DNA from: Syngnathus acus
Lineage: Eukaryota > Chordata > Actinopteri > Syngnathiformes > Syngnathidae
NCBI RefSeq assembly: GCF_901709675.1
Contig: NC_051090.1
Coordinates: forward strand, 3,035,342-3,099,341
Reading direction: 5' to 3'
Length of the DNA: 64,000 bases
Position numbers and translations under genes: made by a program. The notes under the pieces were generated by a model. It was not told where the DNA came from, did not search any database, and saw nothing but the letters and a program-made list of their open reading frames with translations. Shown here piece after piece: positions 37,511 to 51,200 of this stretch; position 1 is the first letter of the stretch, and every line of letters starts with the position of its first letter.

Positions 37511-40500
37511 TTAAAAGCGTTTGGGTCCCCACGGGGAGGCCTTGGCGGCAGCCACTGGAGCCCCGAAACTGGGGAAGTCCTCGGAGCTGCTCATGTCAGG
37601 AGCCTAAAAAAATGTTAGATAAAATATTAATGCTCAAACAACTTGCATAATTTTTTCTAACCAATTGTCCTTTCCTAAAGTGGTTAAAATAGCTTGTGAA
37701 TAAAAAACATTGGTGCTCTTAAAGCTTGCTGTGAAGTGGTAAAAAAAAACATCTCATTTTTGTGTACAACTTAATATATCAACTCAATTTTAGTAGAATT
37801 ACAAAAAAATATTTCTCTCTGCATTTTTGAGTGCTTTGTTCAGGACATTTTAAAGTAAGACAATACCTTCTCGTTGCCGGTGGTCCAGGGAGCCTCCCTC
37901 ACCACGAAGCCTTTAGAGGGGCCACGTTGCTCGTCACCAGACGCGTGGTTGCCCCCTGAGGGCCTCATGTACGCCATTTTTGACTCATTCTCCACCACGT
38001 CCGCCAGCTAAAACACAATCTGCATTAGGATCCACATCACAAAAGCAAAAAGATGGCACGGATGAAAAAACAAAACAAAAAACATGCTCACGTATTCTTC
38101 TTCTAGGTTAAGGAGGTGGTCGATGGCTTCGTCCACCAGCTCGAGACGACCCGTCACCGTCACCAGGTTGGGGTCGGCTGCTCCGCTCTGAGGAAACCTG
38201 AGGTCAACCTGGAAAGGAGAACAGCAGTCAGTTTGAGCGCAAAGGTGAAAGTTGTTCCATTCCATCATAGCGTACTTCACCAGAACGGCGAAGTAGAACT
38301 TCCCACCTTGAATTCATCCATGATGCGGCGTATACCCTTGCCACGGGCGCCGATGATGCGCGCGTGGACCCTGCTGTCCAGAGTGATGTCCTCGGAGATC
38401 ATCTCCTCCAGCTCCTCCACAATGGCCTGGATGGCGTCGCCTGCAGCTATGGCTTTGTGCTCATACCCTGTAATTGTAATCTGGTCCTGTGGAGACAAGA
38501 GAGAAAAGTCAAACTCGCTGAAATACAGCACCATTCATTATTCAGTCGAAGAATCACAAAGACAGGGACGATACCTGGTTTTCATCATTCTTTTCTGGGA
38601 ACTGGATATTGACATTGTGCTTGGTGCGGATTTCGGTAATAATGGCACCCTTGCGGCCGATGATCTTGGGGTGATACTTGGGGTCCACAGTGATGGTCAG
38701 TTTGAAGCTCCTGAGTGCCTGCACGCCGAAACGATGAGTCAGAAGCTTCTCGTACGTTTGAGCCCAGCAGGAGATGTCAAGAGCGTCACGAGACTCACCC
38801 GATCCTCCTGCTCGACCTGCAACTCCTTCACGCGCTCCAATAGTCCTTCTTTGGCACGCTCCAGGTGGTTGGCCAAGCCGGTGATGGCGATTTTATCGGA
38901 CTGCTGCTCAGGAGCAGGCACTTGAATGTTTACCTGCCGGGAAAGAAAAGAAATTTAAGAGCCTGCTCCTTTCCAGAGACGAACAGGACTTGTGGCTCTC
39001 CACGGCCTTGATCAAGACCCTTCTTAGAACGGACCTCAAATTCGTCCATCATCTTGCGAATTCCACTTCCTTTCTGCCCGATGATGTAACGATGAAGCTC
39101 AAAAGGCACTTCCACCTCAATGGTGACGGGAACCAAAGCCTAAGAGCCAGCCGAAGAAAAGTTAGGAAACAACGGCAAAAACAACAGTCAGGTTTGTCTT
39201 ATTTGGATTCCAACCTTCAGTGCTTCCGCAGCAGCCTCGCATCGCTCCTTGCGCCCGGAAATCACGATCACGTCGCATTTCTTGGGCGCATTTGGATCGA
39301 CGGGCTCCTTCAACTCGCCGTTGGCTTCGCCGTTCTCCTGGATGGCCTCCACAGCTGACAAGGTGGCCAAACAGTCATTTCAAATGTCCTCACCATGTTA
39401 GAAGTGAAATCTTCTCTTACCTTGAGGGTCCTCACGATCAGGAAACTTAATGTGTACATTGTGATCTCGAGTGATCTGCTGGATTCGAGAGCCCTTGGGG
39501 CCCATGATGGAACGATGGAACTTCTGAGCGATGGTGCACTCAATGGTCACTTGAGCATCCTGCGGAAGGGAAAGCATACAAGTGGCTTTTCCCTAATGGA
39601 GGACGAAAGCGCCGCCGTGTACTCACCAGGTCCTCGACAATCTCCTGCATGCGCTTCTTGGCCGCCTCCACGCACTCTTTGGCTCCTTTGAGGGTGACTT
39701 TGTCGCTCTGCGTGACGGTACGCGGGAAGCTCACCATCACGCCGCCGTACTCGTCGGCGAGGTCCCGCAAGACTTGGCCGCGGCGAGAAACAAAGTAGCG
39801 GTGGTGCTTGGGGTCCACGCTCATGGTGTCCTCAATGACGTCGTCCTGGAAGTAGATTGTGTGAGTTAAAGATTGGAGATTCCCTTTCAAATCTTGCTCA
39901 CCAAAAAAAAAAAAGTGTCTCACCAAGTTCTTGATGAGCTCCTCCAGCTCCTTCTGGGCATCACGAACGGCCTCCTCGGTGCCGATCACGGTGATGAGCT
40001 CCTGGTCTTTGTCCTCAGCGGTGGGGAAGATGATCCTGGCGCCGGTGCTGTCACGCACCTTGCGAATGTTGCCACCGCCTTTGCCGATGAGGAACTTGTG
40101 GTACTCGGGCTTGGCGCGCAGCTCAGCCGTGTGGCTCTTGGTTTGCTGATGGGATGACGCATCAAGAAAAATTGAGGAATTAAAAGGGGAAAAAAAATGC
40201 TCAGAACAGATCCTCGGTCAATCACGTACCTTTTCTTCAGCAAGAGCCAGAAGCTGCTGCTTAGCCTTCTCCACCTCTTCCACGGGACCCCGAATGGTGA
40301 CCTTGTCGATGCCAGAGCCTTCGCTGGGGAAGTGGATGTGCACGCCGCCGCATTCCTCCATGATGGAGCGCACAAAGCGGCCCTTGGAGCCGATCAAGGA
40401 GTTATGCAACTTGGAAGGAATGGACACCTCCATCTCCGTGATGTTTGCCTAGGGACCAGACAAAGTGAAATTCAGCATATACAGAGGAGCCTTGAGATGA

Positions 40501-42560
40501 TGGGTAGAAGACACTCAACCACTGAAATAATGTAGCGTGGCATGTCTTACCAGTTCCTTCTGAATGGCCAAAATACGCGTCCGTGCAGCCTCACAGTTGG
40601 CCTTCTTGCCCGTGATGATGATCATCTCGGAGTTGCTGTTCTCGGCGGGCAGGTCGATCTTAGTGTTGGTTTCCTCGCGAATCTAGCAAAGGAAAGTCAA
40701 AGGACACAACCATGTAAGTGATTTACATTTTGATTTGTGCCAATGTTTTTTCTAGGACTACCTTTTTGATGTTGGATCCACCTTTGCCGATAATGTTCCT
40801 GTGGAACTGCTTGAAGATGGGGACGGAGACCGAGAAGCTGTTTTCCATCTGATAGAAACAATCAAGGTTAGTGGTCAACACGACACTGAAACACATGGGC
40901 TAAAGAATTTCGAAGCGTTACCATTTCGGCCACGATCTTCTGCATGAGCTTGGCACATTTGTCCACTTCGGCTCGCGGGCCCCTCAGCTGAACAATGTCA
41001 CTTTTCTGCGCGGGGTCGGGGAAGTTGATGATGACCTGAAAATAGATATTGAGGAAAAACATTGTTTTGGACGAATTAGAACAAATGTATGTTAGCATGT
41101 TCGTTATAAATGAGATCAATGAGCTCACCTCAGGGAATTTGTCGCGCACTTCTTTTATCTTCTCCCCCTTTTGACCGATGATGGCTCTGTGAAAACGCTG
41201 TTCGATGATCAGATCCTTTGTACGCTCGTTCTCCTGCAAAGAGGCGGGCGTAGATTGAGTAACGGCGACCGAGCGTGTCCGCACGGCGCCCGAGTGCACT
41301 GACCATGCGTGACGCAAGCTCCAACAGCTCCTTCTTGGCTTCCTGCACACCCTGGGGGTCCCCCTCAATGCGGATCAGGGTACTCTTCTCATGGTCGGGG
41401 GGGATACGGACAGTCACTTTGTGGAGCTCCTTGATGCGGTTGACTGAATCAAAAAATTTGGATTAAAGGAGTGTAACCGGGCAGATTACATCATGCGCAC
41501 AGCAGAGTGCTTACTGTTGGCGCCAGCTTTCCCAATCAGATGTCTGTGAAATTTGGGATCCACGCTAATCTCCGTGTAGTCCATGCGACTTATCTGTTGC
41601 GAAGAAATGTAGACGCGCAGTGAGCACAAGCGTATTAGGACACCAGAGCGAGCTGAAGTCAGAACTCACGAGGTCCGCAACGATGGCTTCAATCTGGCTG
41701 TGCATCATCTGCACATCTTTGGTGGGACCTTCCAGGGTGATCTTATCTTCTCCCTCAGTGAACTCAATGTGCACCTGCATGGAGAACATGTGCATTAAGA
41801 GGACAGGGCAATATTGATGGCTCATTGATTCTGCTTGACCCACCTTGGGCATTTGTTGGGTAATTTTGGCCAAGTTTTGGCCCTTCTTGCCAATGATGAA
41901 TCGATGGAGCCAAGAGGGAGCCGTTACAGAGGAAACGGTGTAGCTGTTTGCCTGGAAAGAATTTTGTCAGCTCAGGGTCACGATATGCGTTTCAAACTTG
42001 AGCTCCTTTGAAATTAGCCGAGGGGAAAGTCACCTTAGCGTAAACTTCGGTGAGGGCCTGACCGAGACGGTCGGGCTCCCCGCGAAGGATGACCGTTTCC
42101 GAGCTGCTGTCGGGAGGTGGGATCTCAACCGAGACGCCGGTTCTGTCCAGGATCTCCTGCAGGGTGTTTCCCTTGGGGCCGATCACATACTTGTGCTGAG
42201 ACTTCTTCACTTCCACCGCAATGGTGGTAGCGTTCTTCTTCTGAAAAAACAAAAAAACAAAACAAAGATCCAAGTGAGCTCCAAGCCGATCAGACTTGAA
42301 ACTCAAAACCCCGCCTTTGCGCTCCTCAAATGGCGTACCTTGTCTTCGTAAATCTTCTTGATCATAGCCACAGCAAGGGCCACCTGCTCCTTCTCCCCAG
42401 TGATCACGATCTCCGTCTTGTTGACGCTGGGAGGCGGCACGTTGATGCGAGCGCCAGTCTCCTGCATCATCTCGCCGACCAGCTTGTTGTATGAGCCCGT
42501 GATGAACGGGTGGTACACCTTGTCGATGTTCACCCTCTCCACGGCACGCTTGTCCTTTTA

Positions 42561-42593
<33 letters not shown>

Positions 42594-43652
42594 CCAACTA
42601 TGAGCACATTTCAAGCCCTGAAAACCAAAACTTCAAATATCAAGTTTAGTTCAGCAGTGTTGGGTTAATTTATCCCGGTCAGACCTGTTCGGCAGAGATC
42701 AGCAGGATCTCGTGCTTGGCCTTCTCCAAGCCCTCCTTAGTGCCGGAGATCTTGATCTGGTTGCTGGGGTCGTCGGGTCTTGGGATCTGGATTTTAGTGG
42801 CGGTCTTCAGCTCCAGCTCCTGCAGCTTCTCCCCGTTCTTGCCGATGACAAAGCGGTGGTGTTCCTTGGGGATGGCCACAGTCGCTGAGGCCTGAAGGAG
42901 ACGAGGTCATGGGTCATTTCAAATTTGTTTCCAACATAAATGTGACCAAACCTGTACAACTCAATGTTTGGGTCAGCACCTGAGTCTGCAGTCGGGACAC
43001 AATCTCCTTGCGAGCCTTCATCACGGCGTCCATCTTTCCGGACACCATGATGGAGAGACCCTGATCTTTAGCCAAGGAGAGTTCCAGGTGGGCTCCGGTC
43101 TTGTGCATGATGTCCACACAGACCTTCCCTTGTTCTCCGTCCCCAAACTGGTTGATGTCCTTGTACTTGCGCTCCTCCAGAGGAACATGGAAAACCTGGT
43201 TCGAAACATCGGGGAAAGCAGGTTAGGTGCGGTAGATCTAAAAAAGTTTGAAGTGAAGGACAGAAATGGTGACAATACACGGATAGTTTATGTGGCGTTG
43301 ATACCTGGGTGATGACGGAAGACTTCAGAGAGCGCATTTTGTTGGCCCAGGCGCTGGCGGTCTCCTGGGTGCCATCGGGCGTGGCCGACTTCTCGGGCAG
43401 AGGTGGGAAGGCATCCTTGTAGGTGGGAAGGGCGTCCTCCTCCTCTCCCCCGGCGACGCTGGGCGCTGCTACAGTAGCGGCAGCGGCGGTGGCTGCTACA
43501 CCCGCAAAAAGAGGGAGATCATTTGACTTTGTTTTTGATCTTCACTCATTGTGTGTGTGTGTGTGTGTTGACTCACTACCGCTCTGCTCCGGCAAGAGCC
43601 CGATGCGGTGCTCATTGAAGCTTTCCTGCGTAAGTACGGCGACTGAGCTCAT
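37511..43652 (-). CDS. hdlbp: Vigilin (high density lipoprotein-binding protein), multi-KH RNA-binding protein
   Basis: A cytoplasmic and ER-associated RNA-binding protein that promotes translation of membrane and secreted protein mRNAs (family knowledge). Coding exons (minus): 43652-43577, 43495-43305, 43195-42980, 42891-42685, 42554-42339, 42240-42034, 41951-41844, 41774-41670, 41593-41515, 41443-41304, 41233-41129, 41035-40922, 40848-40762, 40682-40551, 40448-40230, 40145-39924, 39845-39627, 39559-39421, 39354-39215, 39139-39035, 38933-38799, 38718-38575, 38486-38307, 38208-38092, 38007-37867, 37603-37511 (TAA); 3837 nt, 1278 aa. I count fifteen KH repeats; each is encoded by one or two exons, except that exon 38486-38307 spans the KH14/KH15 boundary. 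The first (exon 43195) has no GxxG loop. Loops seen include GKNG, GPKG, GKKG, GKAG, GQKG, GKGG, GSKG, GRKG and GARG. KH3 has GSYN and KH11 has SRRG, both degenerate. The start is MSSVAVLTQESFNEHRIGLL, the vigilin N-terminus. Confidence 0.96.
42556..42591. repeat. hdlbp: Long poly(A)/poly(T) tract beside an hdlbp splice acceptor
   Basis: The plus strand has about 36 bases that are nearly all A (starting TTTTAATAAAA at 42556). On the coding strand this is the T-tract directly before exon 42554-42339, with the acceptor TTAAAAG. Confidence 0.8.
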
Positions 43653-45610
43653 GGCTGAAATTCCACGCTTAACACAGAGTCCGAGTGTGCCACTGGAAAG
43701 GAGTGGGGGAAATTTAGTGCAACGCGATTGTGGGGGGAAAAAAAAAAAAAAGGAACAGGCGAGGATGACGACCGGATACCGAAATATGGCAGATAATAAC
43801 AGAGCATGTGGTCTGCGCAGACAAATATGTAAATGGAGAGGGGAAACGTTTGGTTTGTGCAAAACTGACCTATCGTGAATGGACTTTGGGATTCTCCTGC
43901 ATTATCTAATCTGCCATCATGAAATGTCATTGGTGAGTTGGTTGTTTTGTTGCATCAGCACTCTTGTCTTTCTGCTTATTTCGATTGTGCAAGGTGACTG
44001 TGATAGATCCAAATATCTTCCCGAAAGGAGGACTTGATTAGGGGACTAGTATGGAGTCCACAGACCATGTGAAAGTATTATTAAATGTTCGGTACCGGAG
44101 GATTGTCTCTCCTTCACTAACTCGCAAAACTGCTGACAGAAAAATAAGTTCAAGGACTCACCAGCTAAATGGTCAGTTACCAGATAATCCGTCCTGTAAA
44201 GATGCAAATTCCCGTCAGCCTGCCAGCTTTTGCCTTTGGACACAAAGACAGAGAGATTAGAATTGTTTTAGTATTCAGTCAATTGCACTATGAGAAAATA
44301 GTCTGCTCTTGAGAGGTCAAACGATTTTAAGTCTATCTTTGAGTGCATTTAATTCATTAACTCCACCTTCTCAAGATAATCTATATTTTAATGGAGGAAA
44401 AAATACTAAAACACCACACTTTAAAGACAAACAAATCAAACATAATGTATAGAATTTAACCATTGTTGTCACTTTTTTGTTTTTAGTGCTAAACTGCAAG
44501 AGACGAGGAATGTCGCCATACCCTCAAAACAGGTGAGCCCTGCCAATTGCAACGCAAGCCCAAGGGCACTTTGACGTCAATTTCAATTGACAACAGGGGG
44601 CGGTGTTGGATAAAATATCACTTATTTGTTTAATTCTTAAACCGTTCCGAAAATGGATAGAGATGAATCAGAATGTCGTGTTTAAACTACAGGTACCACA
44701 AATGTTTTATTGACCCGACTTTCACTTGAAAAAAACTGGTATGACTAAAGTTTTAATTCGTCTGGTATAGATAGCTCAACTTGAATTGGACACTTTGCAA
44801 TGAGGATACAAACACTTTAAAACGATAAATGCAAATCCCAGATTAGGGTGTTAAGTAGCTGTGTCTGCGTGTGTCCACTGACTGACAGCTTCGCAACGTC
44901 ACGAAATCGGCAAGAAAAATGCCAACTCCTCTAAACGGCATTAGGGGACAAGATGTAATTCAACATTCCAAACATAAAATGATCTTTATGGTGAATACAA
45001 GGACATTGCATGACCGTATTATCTCTGTAATTCCGCTGCAAACTTCACGCGAAGGGCAATAGAGTGACACGTAGCTGTACAAGCTAATGCTAATCGGCTA
45101 AGTCCTAGCATTTTTTTGCAAACTCCTAGCAAACGTTGCGACACAACTTCCTAAGCTATGCCGTCTGTAAACCATTGAAATGACAACCAGGTAAACAGTG
45201 GATACAACTATAAAAAACGTCGAAATATTTTTAATCAAGTCTAGGGTACTCTCGCGGATGAGTGTTCGGTGATCCATTTTATCGCCACAGTTGTCAAAAA
45301 GTAGCGAGTAGGACTAACTTAGCGTTAGCATCGATTAGCTTCCACAACAATTGCTAGCAGGGTACGTCCACGTAGGCACAGTTGCTAACCGAGGAGGCGG
45401 AGGAAGCGCAACGACACCAAGTCCAGGCCAGCACACACGTCGAGATCCAAAAAAGAGCGAGACGGAGGGTTCGGCCACGAAATCCGGCCTGGTTTCGAAT
45501 CCCATTCCTCCCCCCTCGCGCAAGCCACCTTATCTCACGTTTTTTACCAACGCAGCGGTTGACATCGACGTGCAAAAAACGTGACAAATGGAGAAAACGC
45601 AAAGACTTAC
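43653..45610 (-). other. hdlbp: hdlbp 5' intron region
   Basis: Mostly intron between a non-coding first exon and the ATG exon. A plus-strand (TG)n lies at 43551-43568 in the neighbouring intron, and an A-run is at 43739-43752. The part at 45340-45610 is CpG-rich and belongs to the promoter island. No coding sequence is recognised. Confidence 0.5.
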
Positions 45611-45725
45611 TTCTTTTTTTGTGTTCTCGTCTGCCCAGAAGGTGCAGAAGCAGAGATGAAATTCCACTGGCGAGGAGGTGGGAGTGACGCGTGACGCATA
45701 TATACGAGCGACGCCCACCAATCGG
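45611..45725 (-). promoter_or_regulatory. hdlbp: hdlbp promoter and non-coding exon 1
   Basis: On the minus strand an inverted CCAAT box (CCGATTGGT, about 45717-45725) is followed by GCTCGTATATATGC (TATA-like, about 45697-45710). About 90 nt further a donor GAA|GTAAGT (exon end 45611) closes a likely non-coding exon starting near 45670-45680. Confidence 0.6.
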
Positions 45726-47040
45726 TGGCCACTGACGTCACGCTGGAGTCCAGTTACACGCCCGGAGCACCACGTACTCTTTCGCTACGGTTTCGCCCAC
45801 TCAAATCAGAGTGGATCCCCGGTAAGCGCATGGGATAGGGACACGGTCGACCACGAATAGCAAAAATCTGCATATATTATAAATGGTTTGAAATGATGAC
45901 ATCATTGGTTGGGATACAGCTGCAAAATCCTCAATGATGTACAATATTATATTATAGAGTGCTACTTTGCTTTGTATTGTTTTTAGGCAGGCATTAATTT
46001 GAGTAGGGAAAATATTACTTGAGTTACGAGCATGACCATGGGACAAATTAAATTCCTACTTCAAGGCAGATGAAATATATAGTCCTCTTAAAAAATGTCA
46101 ATGCCGTATAGAAAGCAGAAAATATGACAGTGATTCTCAACACAGCCTTATCTATTATCTATTCATCAATCAATAGTGTCTGAACAAAAGTCATGAGACT
46201 CTGACACTAATCAATCAGTCAAACAATCAATCCTTTAGTTGTTTTCATCTTATCCTAATTCGGAGACAATCATATACTTCCAGCTTTAATGGGAACAATT
46301 TGTGGAGGGCCCTTTTTGTTGATGATTAGGGTTACGATTTATGAAGAAAATCTTGCATGAATTTGGGCCAGATCAATGAACGGATATGGTGACCGACATT
46401 GCCGACATCACAAATGGACTAAACTGCAGTGATTTTATTTTATTTACAAATGCTTTAAGTGTTGATTACCTATGGAAGTTGCTTTAATGAATCAATATTT
46501 TGCTGAAGAAATTATGCAGGCATATTAAAGACCAATTCGGGCAGGTACAGAATAAATACAAACCATAAATCAGGTATTTTAACATGAGGCTTGTTCCATA
46601 GCAATGGCGATTCCGCTACACTAGGGGGTGCTGCTTGCCACAGATACCATTTCTGCGCCTTTTGACTCGCGTTTAGAATGAGTGGTTTTACAAAACAACT
46701 AAAAAGACTTGACTTTGCTCGATATTTGTTGGAATGGCGAGAATAATTGTTAATTTGCCACATTATATCTTCGGGCAAACGTGTCTAAATGTATCGTAAA
46801 ACCTGTATACATGTCACTGCGAACTTTAACCCAGTTGAAGACATGCGACAGGATTAACGATAATGGCACGTTTTGCAGCTGTTTGGGGGCACGGAATTTA
46901 AGAAAATAATTTTGTTGGATTGTGTAGTTAGTTAGTTACTGACATTATTTGGAAACATGTTAATCCCTCCCGTCCATCACGGCTAATTTGAGCCAAGGAT
47001 GAGGAGGGAGGCGGTCAAACTGGGCTAGCAAACCAGACGC
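45726..47040. other. Intergenic region between hdlbp and farp2
   Basis: About 1.3 kb separates two divergent promoters. It is AT-rich and without coding potential. No septin exons are seen, although SEPTIN2 lies between these genes in human. Confidence 0.55.
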
Positions 47041-47050
47041 CACATCTCAG

Positions 47051-47201
47051 CCAATGAGAGGCCGAGTTAGTACACTGCAGCCAATCAGAAAGCGGCGTCG
47101 GGTGCGCACTTACTTTGGACGACGGGCCTGGGGCCATGGACCGACGAGTTGTCCCCTGATCCCAAACTTTTTGCAGCCTTCTCTCGACACCAACCCATTG
47201 G
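47051..47201 (+). promoter_or_regulatory. farp2: farp2 promoter and non-coding exon 1
   Basis: Two CCAAT boxes (47051-47055 and 47081-47085, 30 bp apart) precede GC-rich sequence and a clear donor ATTGG|GTAAGC (exon end 47201). The exon probably starts near 47110-47130. Its ATG (47136) is not in frame with the main product and lies upstream of a stop, so exon 1 is taken as 5' UTR. Confidence 0.55.
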
Positions 47202-48291
47202 GTAAGCGTCTCTTTCTTAAAATAAAGTAATTCTCATTTTCTTTTTTGCTACGCCAAGTTTGTCATCGTTAAGTAAACTAAAAACTCTCGGGAGTTCGAG
47301 CTTACTTAAGGAACCGAAAAAAAACAACGCCACGTTAAACTTTTTCCCCCTTTCGAATTTGACATTTAACTCGTTTGGCTCGATGTTAAACAATGACCCA
47401 TTGGGACTTTGATGCAGCGAAGCGCATTTATGGTACAATGTTTATGTATTTTTAATTTTCAGTGGGACATTAACCTTTTATATTATATTCCTTCGGTTGT
47501 TACAATCAAAATAGAACGCCACAATTAAAACATGTGTAACATGAGTCGTGCTGTGCTGCTTAAATTCACCCATCGTATGCTCGTAGTTAAAATGTATGTT
47601 TTTCAAACAATAGAGGTTTGATTCATTGTAAGTGTAACCATAAAATGGATGAAAGACAAAACGTGAGCCAAAAGTCCCGAATACTACCGTATAAAAACTT
47701 AATACTTTGACTTTTCTCAGGGTTTTGGACACTAAACCCAGTAGCAACATGTGTGTTTATAATTTCCTATCATGATAGTTTAAACCAAAAAATAAACACC
47801 CAAACGCTTCACTTACTTACAAGTAACTACTACTTTCCGATTAGTAGTGACTCACCTACCTGAAAATACTTTTTGAGGACAAAAATACAACTATTTGTAC
47901 CAATCTGAATTTGTATGCTCTTGGTGTAGTGCTTTTAGAGTGTCAGAACATCCTGCTCTGTGCCAGGCTTCTAATAAACAGTGTTAGTGCCAGAAAAAAT
48001 ATTTTGGCATCGTAGTTTAAGGTATATTTAGATTTTAAACGTTGGGAGCACCCTATCTACTTTCTTAAGATTGAATAGGAGTACATTTGATTACTCATGG
48101 ACATTGATTACAAATACCTGAATTGCCATCATGTGTCGCAATTGTGATAAAATTGTTTTATCTTAACTACAAAAAAAAGAAAACACAAACCTTTCTTGAA
48201 CGTGGCATAGTTTTTACTCAAATACAACAATTTTAGAGTAAAAAAAGTTTTCCATTCTTTTCTCTTAGGTGCTGCTCATTTGGGCGCAGTC

Positions 48292-51200
48292 ATGGGGGAC
48301 ATCGAGGGATCCTACCGGGTCCTGCAGACCCCGGGCACAAGACTGGGTGCCCAATTCAACGCAGGCATCAGCACACTGGAGCCTGGCCAGAGCCTCAGTA
48401 CCAACGTGGTGGTGGTAGGAGGCACCCCCACCGCCAAGGGTCTCGGTCGGGGGCTTCAGGTCCGCGTTCAGGGTCTGGACGAGTCCCAGGAGTTCTTCGA
48501 TCTAGACGTGAGTGTTTCTTCCGCCTTTCTGGCACACTGTGATAAGTCTGCTGTTAGTTAGCCATTCACAGCAGGGCCGTGTTTGACCCGGTTTGCGTGT
48601 TGGTGACAGCTGCAGTCTGGCTTTGCCACGAAAATCCCTTCCCCTCTGTGTTATGCAGTCTTATTTACCGCCTCCACATTGTTGAAATTGGAGGTGCTTT
48701 CCTTTACATTTGCGGTATTGTCTTTGCTGAGGACATCGGTTCTTTTGATTAGATAACGATTGGGTGTTTTCCTGTCTCAATCTGATGATGATTTTAGTAT
48801 CAGTAAAGCCAAATTGATTTTTGCCGTGTAATGATTATCTCTAACATTATCACTGCTGAGTCATGTTTACCACTCAGCTTTTGAGGCACGTGCTAGGTGG
48901 TATAGCTCAATACACCCTCATTTAAAAAAAAAAAAAATGAAGTATCTGTGTGCAAAAGAGGATATTTATTCTGGTCAGTGTGTGTGTTTATTCAGGATTG
49001 TTTGTTGCATTGAAAAAATTCAAATGTCATTCCAAAGCTAGAAATTTGAAGTCCTTTGTCCCGTTTTAATGAAAGTGACTTTGGAGGGAAGTGATGTGCT
49101 TTCCTGTCGGCCCGCTGTCGGCCTGCCAACTTGCTGCAGTAGCCATTCGCATAGGAAGCAATAAGGAAGCCAATAGGAATGAGCCTCTTTCCTGTCTTTT
49201 TAAGTCAGGCCGGTGTTAAATCACCGGCGTGAAAGAAGCATTGAAGACTCACTGATGACGTTGTGTAATTAAATACTGCGCCCTAATAAATCCCCCAAGT
49301 AGCCTCAGCAGTTTGGATTCTGTGGTGCACTGCTGAGACGGATGTTTTATAATCTAAGGCGCCATATGTTGTCTCAAACCCTGTAACTAATAGTCAAGTT
49401 AAATCAGTTCAGTTCGTGGATTTAAACTGGCTTGAACTTCACCCATGCGTTTGGATATGTTAAAAAAAGGTCTATATTCCCAAGTAAGAAAACATCTGCG
49501 TCCATATGCGGAAAACACATTTGTCATCACAAGTGCATTACGTTTGGTAGCCATTTTGAAAGTCCCTCGCTGATGTTAATGCGGCTGCTGCAGCTTTTTG
49601 CGCAACTTGATAACAGTAGATGCGCGCTGATGTCAACAACAAAGTGTGTGTGTGTGGGGAGGGGGTGTTAAACTTCACACTCTGGCGTCCCGCTATCCCC
49701 TTACACACTTGTAGCATTGCACCGATAATATAACGGCAGCACTCAAGCACAAACATGCAAGGGGAAAAATAGTTGACTGTCTGGTATCGACTTGTTGACA
49801 AACGTTCTGCCAAGATAGCATTTTACATCCCCCATGTAGTCCCCCCCCCCCCGCAAACAAAAGCACGTGAGACACGAGGGGTGACGCAATATTTTGTGTT
49901 CGGTCCAAACGTGGTTGTCACTTCAGACGTCGAGAAAGCAGAATGTATGTGTGGCCGTGACCCCGTCCAGCGGGCTGCCAAGAAACAAGATGGCTTCTGA
50001 GTGCCTCTCTTCATTCAGCCCGAGGTGTCGTGGGCCGGTCTTGTCTCTTTTGTAAAGAGGCACTGTTGAGGCAATAACGTTGTTGCCAATGTCTGCTTGA
50101 CTTGCAGCAGAATTTGTTCTAGATGTTTAGTTCTTGGTTTGAGGACAGCTGCAGTCCTTTTTTTAATCCCGGGATTTTGCCCTTTTCCTGTACACGGAGA
50201 TCAAGAATAGACACCAAATTGCAGTGGTGAATGTTTGAAATGGTTGTGGCCCTTCAAGCGACCGCCCGCCCTCGCACATTTTGTCATATTCGTCGTCCAT
50301 GTGAACCGAGCATAAGCTCGCCGCGCTAAAAAGCCGTACGGCTTCGCCTGATTTGTGAATTCTGACAAACATGGCCAAGCTGACCAACATTATACTGATT
50401 TAAAAAAAAAAAAAAAAAAACGTATCACCCGAGCTAGCGTTCCGCGATTTACAACCATTGTTATTGTCGCAATTGATTTCTGCATTTTTAAAAAAAATTA
50501 TTATAACTGACATATGCTTGCGTGGTGGTTCTGGCGCTGAGGCCCCTCCCGCCGGCGGCGCAGGAGAAAGACGGGCCTTGTGGTGACCGAAACACAGGCT
50601 CCTTTGATGCGGCGCGCAGCCTTGCCCCTCCACTGGGCCTTCACTCACATGCGGAGCCTCGCCGCGTACAGACGGCGCTGCATTCATTAGATGTGGACGG
50701 GCTCCGCTTTTAGGCAAACAGGCACATAAATAGCAACGGTGACAACCGCAAGGAAGGAGAGTCCAAAGTTTGAGCTTGCAGCCAGGGGGGGGGACGGGAC
50801 GGAAGCGACGTTTGGGTCAGGAATTTTAACCGCAGGGATAGAGAGCGCGACGGCGATGTTGTGGATTATGCAACGGGTTTAACGATTATCATAACTAACT
50901 GCGTCTTTTAATGTGTCAAAGGAAGACTAAGGAGAAGAGTTGTTTCCTTGGTGCCAGAGTTTTTCTTTCTTTCGGGTGGATTAGATGCATCGGTTGATGG
51001 TGTTAAATGTGTGTGTTTTTATAAAAGAAGCACTCTGTTATCTTAATGCTAACACATATTTGGAAACACTTAAATCCGGCTAACAATGTTACGGATTAAT
51101 GGGACGTAATTGTTTTGATTTCCAAGAATGAATTAAATTAGTTTTGGAAATCATGACTGTTTTTTTTTTTTTTTTCCCCATTTAGTTAAATTTTAGGGAA

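Noticed and set aside
38116-38925. 269-codon plus-strand open frame across hdlbp
   Set aside because: It spans several hdlbp exons and introns in antisense without splice signals of its own; the open frame reflects codon bias of the KH exons.
42556-42591. Long A-tract as a retrogene or SINE tail
   Set aside because: No target-site duplication or element body precedes it, and it serves as the T-tract of an acceptor on the coding strand.
41992-42597. 201-codon minus-strand frame beginning with a phenylalanine run
   Set aside because: The F-run is the intronic T-tract before an hdlbp exon; the true frame of the KH exons is different.
48896-48925. TRNA-like words (TAGCTCAAT) in farp2 intron 2
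   Set aside because: No cloverleaf arms or matching T-loop can be formed around it.
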